Assembly (NCBI GenBank): GCA_963678705.1
Contig: OY783213.1
Span: forward strand, 11,226,451 to 11,290,450
Origin: Panorpa germanica
Taxonomy: Eukaryota > Arthropoda > Insecta > Mecoptera > Panorpidae
Direction: 5' to 3'
Length of the DNA stretch: 64,000 nucleotides
Numbering within the stretch: the stretch's first letter is position 1; every line of letters starts with the position of its first letter. This document shows positions 1-10,226 of the stretch, piece after piece. The notes beneath the pieces are model-generated. The model saw only the letters and a list, made by a program, of their open reading frames with translations. It made no database searches and was not told where the DNA came from. The translations under genes were made by a program, and so were the position numbers.

Positions 1-1020
1 TATAATGGTCGTAAATTGGAACGCTATCAGACAAGCTTGAGGTCACACCTAGCGGATGTAATAAGTAGCGTTCAGACGATATCAAGGTAAAGGTATACTA
101 GTAAGGTGTTGCGGCAAATTGAACTATTTAAAGGTGGCGATATCGTGCAGTTCATTGGAGAAGGGAATGGGGTAAGGAGAATGTAATAAGGATAATAATT
201 TAAAGGGCACAGAAATTATAAAGCCTGTAATAAAGGTAATATAATGGTTTCAGGATAATATCGAAATATATTGTATGTATATATATATGTGGGATCATTA
301 ACTTGGTATAAGTTTTTCATATCATTTTTTAGTGTGTACGGAAAGCTTTTTTACTGCTTTAGTTTTATTTGTCTCTGGAAGTTCATGCTATTAGCTTATC
401 TAATAGGTAACCTGATTCGAAAGCAATCGCTCTCTTTTACTTTAACTATCGAATATGAGTGTACTTGTAGCATTGAAATCGAATGTAGAATATTAAAATA
501 TATTACCACAATTTTTTTGTTACTAGGGAATGAAATAAATTACGTACAACAAAAATTTATTACAATATTCAATAGCTACACAAGCAGTCCACTACACTCT
601 AAGATAGACACACTTACAAGAAAGTGATTCATTTTTTTTGTACCGCTTCTATATCATGACAAATTTCCTCTAAAAGATTTCAAAGAATAAATAAAACCTA
701 ACCCAATTTTGATCTTCAATTTTATTAGGAATTGTAAATTTTTAATCAAACTTATGTGTTGCTCTGAAATCAAAGACTTTTATTTTAGTAATTTACATAC
801 ACATTATAATAATTACACTGTTTAACTTAAACCATACTATCCTACCTGAAAACAAAGAAACGACATTTAAAAATAATTATTTAAATTGTCAATTCCTATT
901 CCTAATTTTATAATAACTTAAAAATATGCACAGAGAGTTGTGTCAATTTCAAATATAAATGGTGTTAGCCGTTATTCCTCACAACGTAATCTATAGAGTC
1001 CATGAAAATATGGTCATCAA

Positions 1021-1021
<1 letters not shown>
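1..1021. other. AT-rich non-coding, one repeat copy
   Basis: I see no convincing gene. The 118-codon open frame starting at 271 has no domain, is extremely AT-rich and looks fortuitous. A dispersed repeat copy lies at about 690-905 (listed separately). The first 260 bases contain mixed-composition sequence with no recognisable motif. Confidence 0.6.
690..905. repeat. Dispersed repeat family F, copy 1
   Basis: This segment is closely similar to 26517-26755 and to a shorter copy at about 56290-56410. Shared blocks include AGGAATTGTAAATTT, TATGTGTTGC and GACATTTAAA, in the same order and on the same strand. No ORF, TIR or target duplication could be assigned, so the class is unknown. It may be the end of a non-autonomous element. 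Confidence 0.65.

Positions 1022-1085
<64 letters not shown>
1022..1085. repeat. (TA)n microsatellite
   Basis: An uninterrupted run of TA dinucleotides of about 60 bases. The Maverick at 8939 is inserted into a comparable tract. Confidence 0.95.
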
Positions 1086-1087
<2 letters not shown>

Positions 1088-2605
1088 CATATATTAAAGT
1101 TAATATATACAATATTAATTATACTCATACGTGTATAATTTATTACAAGTATTGATTATTCAGTTAAATGAAGTTAAATTGAAATACTGAGTTAGTTTAT
1201 AAATAATTGATACATAAAGCAATTAAATTATTTATTAGAGCGAGTTTCATAATTAAAACGGTATTTTAATTTTCCCAAATTACTTTGTTAATAAACTAAT
1301 TGTTAATATTGATATAATTGCTTTAGGGCACATATCAAAATTCTGTTCATGTTCGATACCGGGAGGTAATTTAATATGAACTACTAAACATACTAAACAT
1401 ATATATTTAATAAATTCTCATTGTTTAAAATTGTTATATGGAAACGTTGTGTACTAATTGTGTTGAGATTATTTTCATCATAAAAAATAAACAAAATAAA
1501 TTATTATAAATACTACATTATCCGTTTCGAAGTCATTTTGAATCAAAAACGGAGACAAAAATAGATTACCCCACCCCATAAACATAAGCTTTAAAATACG
1601 AAATTTCTTTCTCTGGACGTACCCAAATATATTTTTCTACCTGTGGCTTAGAACGTGCTTCGAAAAATCTTACTCAAATTGTAATCAGGCTATTCGACAT
1701 TACTAAGATACGAAAAAGTGTTTGTAGGGTAATTATAATTTATTGTATATTGCGTTTCACCCCAATTATTAGCTTATTCGGTGCTTCTATTAAATAAATT
1801 TGTTCTATTTAATGGAAAGCGTCTTATTAGCAACACCCTCTTATATTAAAAAGTTAGAACCTAAGAAACTTCCACAAATTTATCCTTATAATCAAATTTA
1901 TGTGTAGTCCGGATTGTAGAGCTTCACGTAGTACTCTACATACTACGTACCCCCACCTCTTTTCCGCCCTTCATGTAAGTAATATTTATGGTATTTTCAG
2001 AATAACACATACTCTACAATTCTAAAAGTTCTTAACTAAAACAATTGCCTAGCATGAGTTCTCGTTTTGTGCTGAGAGAGAGTGAGAGGGAAGGGAATAG
2101 GGAGTGATGCTATCACAACGCTCTGTACTCGAAGCAGTGTTCATGTTCTATCAGTAAGATGAGTTATGTCTTGTCAGCTCCCATTATGTCTCTTAATCAG
2201 TTTACGTAATTGACGATTTTAATCATTTAAGATGAGGAGAGCTTCCTTAATATTTAACACAACACAAAATGTTGGGGGTGTAAGAGTTTTAAGGGTAAGA
2301 AAGGGTAATTCCGTTGACTTAATCTGTGTTTTCATATAATGTGCACCAACTACTCAAAACACTTGCAGTTGTCCTCTTTGTTCGCTAATAGCATACTAAG
2401 CTTGAATAATAGTGCAGGGTGGATAGGGCTGGGCGCACACTAGAGCAGTCTCCGTGTATTGGTTAACGGGAGAGCGCACATTTGCTACTTGACTCTTTTT
2501 AAGAAAAATTGTCAGCGTTGTTTTATTTGTATAATCTTTTCAAGTAATGTAATTTTTATTTGAACAACAAAATCGAGTTTATATAGCGAGCCAAGAAGTG
2601 TTAAC
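1086..2605. other. Non-coding, nothing recognised
   Basis: AT-rich sequence with stops in all frames. There is a slightly GC-richer patch around 2040-2120 with no coding signature. No RNA gene or terminal repeat was recognised. Confidence 0.55.
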
Positions 2606-2925
2606 CTGTCACCAGAGGCGGCATTAGGGGGTGGCAAGCAGGGCAACCGCCCGGGACTCTTGTAGAGACCTCGCGGAACAACAAAAAAGCCACTTGAATT
2701 ACTGTATATATTTTTTAAGACATTCATGTACCTTGGTTTATCATCATTAATATTTTTCGTCTTTGTGCTTGTTAACTTTTATAAATCTTCCAATATATCA
2801 TTTTAAAACTCTACATTTATTTATTTATAGCTTTTGCATTTCACGTCAATTATCATGAAAAATACTTACTTCCAATTTACATAAATTATCCAAAGAACAA
2901 GGGCGTCTCAAAGAACCATTGCATG
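2606..2925. mobile_element. hAT-like non-autonomous fragment
   Basis: It starts with CAGAGGCGGCATTAGGGGG, the GC-rich terminus style of hAT-type elements. The internal part (about 2695-2920) is repeated at 44050-44220. That second copy ends in GGCCGCCCCTGGTG, which looks like the opposite terminus. The 71-codon minus-strand open frame across this end is a by-product of the terminus. No target duplication was identified. Confidence 0.55.
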
Positions 2926-3689
2926 ACAATTTCTATATGAAAAGAACTAAATGAATCTTAGAATTAGGTCATTGCAAGCTAACAAGTGTCCAGTTTTTAA
3001 CAACAACCTGAGCTGTGTAGCTCAGTACTACTCAGTACAGAAGTTTTAAGTACATTTCTTTTTTCTACTACATAACACGAGATCGTCTATTACATCATAA
3101 ATTCTAACATATTTGTGTAACTCTGGAATGTTAAGGAAGTAGGAATAAACAATGTAATATTTAAGGAAATTTCCACCCTAAGAACACGTGACAACATTCT
3201 CCAGTAAGTATAATTTAAACTGGAGATTGAAAATATTCAAAGAAAAGATAAAAGGCTGTTTAAAATGTCAATCCAAATATATTTAACGTATAAAATATTG
3301 TATTATGTTTCTCTCACAAAGATCAAGTTTACTGTTCTTTCAGCGAGCTAATGAATTTACAACTTTCCAAGAAAACAGCGGGTGAGGAAAGTCTTTAGTC
3401 ACATCAAAGAGAACTCCTTCTTTACCTACTAGCAGCTTTGTTCCATATCGGTTTTTTATTTCTGTGTAAACAATATAGAATCAATTGTGACTGTTTTGGA
3501 ATATACACTTGAAGTAACAGGAAGGTTTTACGTTCAGAGGTTTCGATACTTTTGGACTACGTGCGCCGTACGAAAGTATTGTATGTATTATGTTAAGTGT
3601 ATGCCTTTCGGCGTTAAAGTCTGCAGTATTATATTTCCTAATACATTTCATTCTTATATAAATTCAAACTTATAACAAAACTAGCCTTT
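2926..3689. other. Non-coding, nothing recognised
   Basis: AT-rich. The 62-codon plus-strand frame at 3487 has no features of a protein. No repeat match to the rest of the window was seen. Confidence 0.5.
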
Positions 3690-4030
3690 TACCACTTCCA
3701 AAAGCGATTTCTGCTTCTTTTGTTGGTCCTCTTTCTTCATGTTCCCTATCCCTCCTTCATTCTCTCGTTTTCCTCCTTCCTCTTCCATGTTGCCCGTACT
3801 CGACAAACTCTCTACTACCTTCTCTCTTACCTCCGTCATCTATACTCATCTTTCCCTCTTTCCTTGCAATAACTCCTCCAAGCTTAATTCACTTTCCACT
3901 TTATCCTGACACCTATACTTAATGTGTTCTAATTTTTCCTCTTCCTTCCCGCATATGCTCCATTGTTTCTCTTCTACTATTCTACAATACCTACTACCCC
4001 CTCTTCATTTCACAGGCTAAATCTAGCAAT
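3690..4030 (-). mobile_element. Decayed LINE 3' coding remnant
   Basis: On the minus strand, frame-broken translation gives a block with ICGKEEEKLEHIKYRCQDK. This resembles the C-terminal zinc-finger region that insect R1-type LINEs carry after the reverse transcriptase. Just upstream is a degraded RFSL-NEE resembling their RFRLGNE motif. There are stops and frameshifts throughout, so it is a pseudogene-grade remnant, from a different subfamily than those at 6.1, 8.0 and 55.5 kb. Confidence 0.65.
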
Positions 4031-6094
4031 CACGTGGACCCCATGGAAGTATTGATAGTAAAAAAGAGATTGAATTAAGATGCTCGATTACATCTTTTAA
4101 GCCCACGCAACCATTTTGGTTCAAAAGGTTCTAGTATTAATTTAAATGTCTTCTAGAACCTAAGAACCCTATTTTGTAACTATTTAACGGGGTCTGATTT
4201 TTCAAAGAGCTATATATTTGGTGATTTTAAACATACTGGTTTTATATCATAAGTGATCAATCCACTTTAATATTGGAAACGCGGCATATTTAGGGGATAC
4301 TTTACCATTGTTTATAATTCCTTTGCTTCTGCATTACACCTTTCTGCTTAATCAAGCATCAAGGTGTCAAAGACACCAAATAACACATTTCTCACATCTC
4401 ACAAACTTATTAAGTGATGTACTACAAGTAAGACCATTGACTTTTACATTAATAATATTTAAATCATTTTCTTTAATAGGTTCTAATATACTTTCCTTTT
4501 TAAAACTTTATTAATTTCACCGTTATACTTATCATAATTTTTATTTTTTTACTTTACAATAACTTTTTGTAGAAATAATATTTTTAGACAATTTGAACAA
4601 AATACAATGTTTTCGGATAATAATTTGAAACTTGAAGGAACCTTTTTTAAAAATGGCCATTATAATCTACAGGAGGGGAATGCGGGGGGAGTGTATTACG
4701 AGTACAGAGGACTCTATAAAAGAAAACATTATATTCCCAGTGGAATCTTAGTCAAAGCTAAAAGAGATTTCATTTAAAAATATTATGTTTTTTTATCGTT
4801 GGTATAACACAGTTAGCTTCCTCATGAAGCATGTTTTATTGTGTTGAAGGGATAATCCATATACATCATTGTCTTCCCTTTGAGATACCCCTCACACAAA
4901 CGTCAGTGGCGTACTTAGATAAAATATTCAAAGAAAAAGAGGAAAAGCCTCGCTTACGTTTTTTGTTAGTCTTTGACAAAACAAGAATTTAAAAACCCAT
5001 ATCTTTATTTGAACTTCAGTTATATCACAATTGTCCTTGCATTAACATAACACTTATATAACATTAAATGCATCTAATTGTATAAGCCTGTAATAAATAA
5101 ATAGCAAAACCCAAGATTAATATATTCATAAAATTATAATTGCTCCTAAATTAAATACCCTATTCTAGTGCGGCTCTGTATAACAACGCAAGCTAATTCC
5201 ATTGATAATACAACTCACAAAAAATACAACGTAATATATTCTAAAAATCTACATATTTGCTATGAGATTAACAATAGAAAAATTAATTAGCCGAAAAACA
5301 TATTAAAAAAAAACTTTACAAAGCAAATGTCTAAATATTTGTTAATAAAATGAGGGTAAAGAGAAGGGTGCAAAGATATTAATGAGAGGGAGAAGATAAG
5401 AAGATTGTGAAGTTATATGTACTGAAATGAAATAAAACGAAAAGCATTTAGCATGTATAGTGCTATCAGTTTATAATGAAGTATTTCACCCCCAAGAAAA
5501 GGGGTGCCGGTTTAGAAATGGAGGGGTTAACAAAGAGATACATTTGTACCCTTATAATGTCTTATTATTTATTTAAATTAAATTAATACGATGGAAAATT
5601 TATGAAGGGAAAACGTTTGTATGAAATTTAATGTATTAACCTTCTAATGAACCTTAAGTTATTCTAGTAAGTGCAACTAATGTTCAAGGGCTTGCCAGTG
5701 TAACTTAGTAAGTCTATCATGAGTGACCGCTATTGTACGGGGATATCGTGCAGAAGACATGGCGAATCGATTGCTTGAGTTGTTTCTTCCGGTAAGAAGT
5801 CTTAGCTCCATCCAGCAGCGTCTAGTGCAATCTGGGTAACACTAATAGGCTTACCGAAAGTCTTAATTGACATAGATCGCCGCTTTTGGCTTTAATCTTC
5901 CACTTTATCACGACCGACACTTCTGGGCCTAATCTAACACTTAAGTTTTACTCAAAGTAGCATCACCGACTTGTGTTTGGAGGCTTTTACACCTTCGTTG
6001 ACGAAAAGACGAATAATAATGCATTGCACATCAGACGCTGACCCTTTCTGTTCACTCCACTCCCCAAATGAACAAAATTCCGACTTATATTTGA
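4031..6094. other. Non-coding, nothing recognised
   Basis: Two kilobases of AT-rich DNA with only short chance frames (for example 4308-4514 and 5971-6186). A GC-richer patch near 5690-5990 was read on both strands and shows no domain, RNA fold or repeat partner in the window. Confidence 0.5.
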
Positions 6095-6690
6095 ATGGGA
6101 TACATGATAATGGAGGAATTAAAATGGGACAAGATAAGAATAGAAGCAGGAAGGAGAGCAGTCAAGTTCGACGAAAAAATGAGTAACGCTGAAGGAGAAA
6201 TCTTAAAAGAAAAAAGCAGGAGGTCCGAAAAAGAGAAAAGAGTATTACGAAAGGAATGGAATGGCAACAGAGGAGGCGGAGAGAAGAAGGCACAAGTGTG
6301 GAAGAGGAGATAAGGAGAAGAGACAGAGAGATACAACAACAGGAAAGAATGGAAAAAATTGAGAAGAGCAATTACAGGAACAAAGGATATAAAAGGATTT
6401 GGGAGAGAGAGAGATACCCTAATACTTAAGAGAAAAAGACACAAAGAACATGAGAAGGATTGCCAGATTCAGGTTGGGAAACGAGGAGAAGTAGCAGTAT
6501 CAGTTTTGTTTTTATTTTTATAAGGATAAATTTATAATATTTTTTTTTTTCGTTTGGAATGAGTGAGAATGTTTATATTTAATAAGGATTAGAATTGAAT
6601 TAACCACAATGACATGTAAATAAATGAGTTAAGGCACAAGAATGTAGTAGCCAAGTGGTAAAAACATTAAAATAAAATAATAAATTTGAA
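6095..6690 (+). mobile_element. 5'-truncated LINE 3' end, copy 1
   Basis: The translated frames are rich in K, E and R and match the region between reverse transcriptase and C-terminal finger in the copy at 55541-56158. The segment continues into an A-rich 3' UTR that is nearly the same as the one at 8510-8690 (shared GTTTTGTTTTTATTTTTATAA and ATGTAAATAAATGAGTTAAG). The element ends in an AATAAT-type tail. The coding part is broken by frameshifts, and it is dead on arrival as a 5' truncation. Confidence 0.75.
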
Positions 6691-8026
6691 TGGCCTTCGT
6701 GTTTTGTAATAATCTTCATAACGTCCTCACTGTCTATAAATTAGTTGTTATTCTTTCTGAATTTTACAGCAGCTAATATATAATTATGATAAAACGAATC
6801 TTAATATCATTATAATAAAATGTTTTTTAAACAACGAGATAAATCTTAAAACGTCGCTGACATCTTTATTTACAACAAAAAATTCATATTTTGACACATA
6901 CCTTATTATAAATCATGTACAGGCGGTAAAGCAGGCAGCAGCGCCGTTGCCGTAGCTGTAGCCGTTGCCATAGTCGTAGTAGTCATCCTAACCGTATCCG
7001 TTGCAAGACGTAGACTTTAGCAAACGGTTCACGTTCCGGTCTAACATGATATATCGATGTAGACATGCAGTACATTACAAATAAGTCACACTCCTTATTT
7101 CATATTGATCATCCGTGTTGAGCTTTTTTTTTGCTTTATATAAAATACTTTAGTTTGATGACTTCTCTTTGTATTTAGATAGAACCGTGCCCCGATTCAT
7201 TCTAACACCTAAGCAGAAATCAAATATTGTTCCGCAAAAAATCGATTTCTTGAAATTTTAACCCTTTAACTACTGATACAGAAATCATCTGCAATTAATA
7301 GTAATCCATAAAGTAAACAACAAACGAAATGAAGATTTGAATATTTGATGTTAAATTCTCTCGATAAATATTTATAAGATGAAGAATCGACTGCACTCAG
7401 TTCATAGTCGTACGTATTTCTTTATGTCTAGATAGGATGTGCTTTACTTCTTCATAATCCGTGAAGGTCCTGTGTATATAACCACAACACTAGAGACATC
7501 TACCGTCAACCAACTAAATTCAGAACCGTACAAACGACGTGACAAGAATGAATCACCAATCTGAGTGGCATAAATCACTTGATATGAGTATCATACAATT
7601 CCAGCAAATGGTTCAAAAGGAATGAAAAAAATGTTATATTTTCATTTGTTTACTATTTGTAGTAACATAACTTGCAGAAACTTTGAGGTGAATATTTTAA
7701 AAAGAAAGTCTATACTATACATATGAAGTAATAAATTATATACGTTATGTGTTCTTGAATTCGGGATAAACAATGTTTTCCAAAAATCATACTCTCTAGA
7801 GCACTGTAACATATCACTCATTAAGTTCGTAGGATGACAGGTAGATGGCGCCACTATTGACAAATCCATTCGAGTATTAGATAGTACCAACCTTCAAACG
7901 AACATTCAAACATTTCATATCAACCTTAGAGCATATATATATGGAGTAGGAACAGATAGCCTATGTTTCCTATTGATTAAAAATGTGTCCAATATGTGTG
8001 CGAGAGAGAAAGGTATATGTTCCTAT
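6691..8026. other. Mostly non-coding with one GC island
   Basis: AT-rich sequence apart from the GC island at 6915-6998 (listed separately). Minus-strand open frame 7642-7890 (82 codons) has no recognisable features. Confidence 0.5.
6915..6998 (-). CDS. Possible 3' coding exon (Tyr/Gly/Asn-rich)
   Basis: On the minus strand a candidate acceptor (GGTTAG) is followed by codons for DDYYDYGNGYSYGNGAAA, then a short tail and TGA at about 6915. GC content and codon choice here stand out sharply from the surroundings. Such DYY/GNG composition occurs in low-complexity tails of RNA-binding and cuticle proteins. No upstream exon was found, so it may be a terminal exon, a pseudogene fragment, or an imperfect GCCGTAGC/GCCGTTGC trinucleotide-type repeat that happens to be open. 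Confidence 0.25.
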
Positions 8027-8690
8027 TTGAGGATGCCCGAAAAAGAGAAAGGAGTAATATAAAAGGAATGGAATGGCGACAGAGGAGGCAGAGAAAAGAA
8101 GAGCTAAGGCGAAGAAACAGCGAAATACAACAACAGGAAAGAATGTAAAAAATTGAGAAGAGCAATTACAACACAAGATATAAAAGCATTTGGGCGAGAG
8201 ATACTAGAATACTTAAAAGAAAAAGACACAAAAAACATGAGAAAGATTGCCAGATTTAGATTAGGAAACGAAGAGAAAGTAAAAAGATACTGCGCAAGTA
8301 AAGTGTGCGGAACGGTGATAGAAACATTGGAGCACATTAAGTTTTCATGTTAGAAAAAGGTAATAAGCGAAAAGAATATTGGGCAGTTATTAAATGGAGG
8401 CAATGAAGGGAAGAGGTTGATGGCAGAGATAAAGAAAAGGAGCGAGGAAAGAGAAGCAATGTCAGAGTAGAAACAGGAGGGAGAGTAGCAGAAGCAGTAG
8501 CAGTTTTGTTTTTATTTTTATAAGAATATTTTTTAGTTATTTTTCTTTTGGAAGGAGTGCGAATGTTTAGATATAATAAGGATCAAAATTGAATTAAGCA
8601 CAATGATATGTAAATAAATGAGTTAAGGGACAAGAATGTAGTGCCAAATATCAAAAACATTAAAAACAATAATAATAAATAATAGTAGAA
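8027..8690 (+). mobile_element. 5'-truncated LINE 3' end, copy 2
   Basis: Same family and orientation as 6095-6690. It carries a better preserved RKIARFRLGNEEKVKRYC block at about 8237-8292, followed by a degraded finger region (LEHIKFSC) and the shared 3' UTR ending near an AATAAT-type tail. Frameshifts and stops interrupt the coding part. The two copies lie about 1.9 kb apart as direct repeats, just left of the Maverick. Confidence 0.75.
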
Positions 8691-8861
8691 TATATTTAGA
8701 ATATTGTTCCAAAGTTTTAAGTCAATTAGAGTAAAAATTATGAGGTAGAACCCGAAGATTTCACCCGAACCAGAATCAGTTTATATTCAAAAATATTTTG
8801 AATGATATTTTAAGCCTAAAAATAATGTGTTTCCACAGCTACTATGCACTGAATGCTTCTG

Positions 8862-8872
<11 letters not shown>

Positions 8873-8938
<66 letters not shown>
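8873..8938. repeat. (TA)n microsatellite, Maverick target
   Basis: TA dinucleotide run ending exactly at the left tip of the Maverick. The same tract resumes at 23876 on the other side. Confidence 0.95.
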
Positions 8939-8940
<2 letters not shown>

Positions 8941-8943
8941 TAG

Positions 8944-8953
8944 TATATAAAAG
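8944..8953 (+). promoter_or_regulatory. TATA-like box at the TIR tip
   Basis: TATATAAAAG lies five bases from the left tip. Its mirror copy lies at 23861-23870 on the minus strand, so each points inward toward the outermost genes about 300 bp away. It could be a core promoter for both gene clusters. The surroundings are TA-rich, so chance is possible. Confidence 0.35.
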
Positions 8954-9006
8954 AGGGGACCTAACCCAAACTCAGATTTGATTGATTTGACACCTAAAAT
9001 TTACCA

Positions 9007-9122
9007 AATTGTTATATATAACCAAATATTTTGAAAATATTAAATATTTATAAAAAATTGCAAAAATTGTTATATATAACCAAATATTTTAAAAATATTA
9101 AATATTTTTTAAAAATTACAAT
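9007..9122. repeat. 58-bp tandem duplication in the TIR
   Basis: Two head-to-tail units with a 58-bp period, each with AATTGTTATATATAACCAAA followed by an AAATATT-rich palindromic stretch. The right TIR carries the mirror copy. It may be a binding site for terminal protein, integrase or replication factors, by position only. Confidence 0.8.
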
Positions 9123-9254
9123 AATTAATAATATTTATCAAAATATTGACATATATTTAGACTTCTAGAGAGTCTGCATTATAGTGCTCCAAAAGTGATA
9201 ATATATCATGTTTTACCATATTCACAAAATACTGAATAATTTTTTTTCTATTAA

Positions 9255-9581
9255 ATGGAAAATAGAAAATGCTCAACATGTAAACAAACCTTATCTTTGG
9301 ATAATTTTTATTCAAATAAAAGTAAAAAAGATAATTTAAGTAATATATGTAAAAATTGTGATTTAAATTATAAAAAACAAACTATTTTTTGTGAATGTGG
9401 TAAAATAATTTCAAAATATTTTCATAAAAAACATTTAAAGACAAATTATCATCGATTAAGACTTAATAAAGCTAGAAAATGTTCTTCTTGTCAAATTGAA
9501 AAACCATATGAAGAATTTAATAAAAATCAAAGTGATGCATTAGGATATTCTTATACTTGTAAAGAATGTGTTAAAAATTAA
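9255..9581 (+). CDS. Small zinc-binding protein
   Basis: 108 residues and the only rightward gene of the element. Two CxxC-type treble-clef-like modules can be seen: CSTC near residue 6 paired with CKNC near 32, and CSSC near 76 paired with CKEC near 102. Each module has an aromatic residue and a basic linker between the pairs. A CECG and His pair lie between the modules. This CxxC-x-(L/D)xxF-x-CKxC pattern occurs in small DNA-binding or endonuclease-associated fingers of phages and giant viruses. I infer nucleic-acid binding. The start is fixed by the TTAAATGG motif, and its first codons lie in the TIR, so it shares its upstream region with PolB. Function not recognised beyond that. Confidence 0.8.
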   Translation: MENRKCSTCKQTLSLDNFYSNKSKKDNLSNICKNCDLNYKKQTIFCECGKIISKYFHKKHLKTNYHRLRLNKARKCSSCQIEKPYEEFNKNQSDALGYSYTCKECVKN

Positions 9582-10226
9582 TTTAAAAAAAGAGCAAAAG
9601 TATCTTATGTTACTTTACTAATCAATTATTTATACACAAATCTGTCTTCACAGTATTACGAAGGAGATTCAATGTATTTACTCAAACTCTTTCACGAACA
9701 TACTATCCAGTTTATTAGAATTCGTTCTATTGAGTTTACGCCATCACGACATTTACATCTTTTTACAGACGTCGAGTCTTTAATTCGGCTTTGTAATACT
9801 CCTTTGGAGCACTGCTAAGCAGATACAATGAATCATCTCCTTCAGAACACAACAAATCAGATTTTTACATATAAATAATAAGAGAAGAAATCAATATCAT
9901 AAGATACTTTTGAGATTTAATACGACCAGTCTACCAATGATACTGACTTTGATCTGCACTAATATAAGATGTGCACCTCTTATAAAACGCATGCTCAAAA
10001 CCATAATATCATAGTTATCCCAACATATGAAAAATTAAAACTTGTATATATAGTCCACAATTACAGTGTACAATACTACTGAGAGCTAAGACGTGAATCA
10101 TTCCATACAAATGAGATTTCGTTAATTAGTGTCACCATCTATTATTAATTATTATATGCAAAACTCTGAAAGAGAAATAAAAAAAAAGATTTGTCACATG
10201 TGGGATTCGAACGCATGCTCAACATA
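9582..10226. other. Maverick spacer, no gene found
   Basis: Between the converging zinc-finger and metalloproteinase genes there are 645 bases without a convincing ORF. It holds a relative of the element's repeat at 9796-9822 (CTCCTTTGGAGCACTGC), a second fragment at about 9836-9850, and a tRNA T-arm-like string (GGGATTCGAACGC) at about 10202-10214. It has a more balanced composition than the genes. Convergent transcripts would end here. Confidence 0.6.

Larger units (their letters stand above)
8939..9259 (+). repeat. Maverick left terminal inverted repeat
   Basis: 321 bp, identical by eye to the reverse complement of 23555-23875. It begins with AG, as Polinton tips usually do. It contains a TATATAAAAG box near the tip, a 58-bp tandem duplication, and a relative of the element's 27-nt repeat at 9173-9200. 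It ends inside the coding region of the first gene, covering its ATGGA. Confidence 0.95.

Noticed and set aside
271-627. 118-residue ORF at the left edge
   Set aside because: Very AT-rich, no domain, no supporting context. A chance frame in low-GC DNA.
6085-6444. Minus-strand ORF of 119 residues opposite the LINE fragment
   Set aside because: It is the antisense of a purine-rich LINE coding segment, giving a Ser/Leu/Phe-rich shadow.
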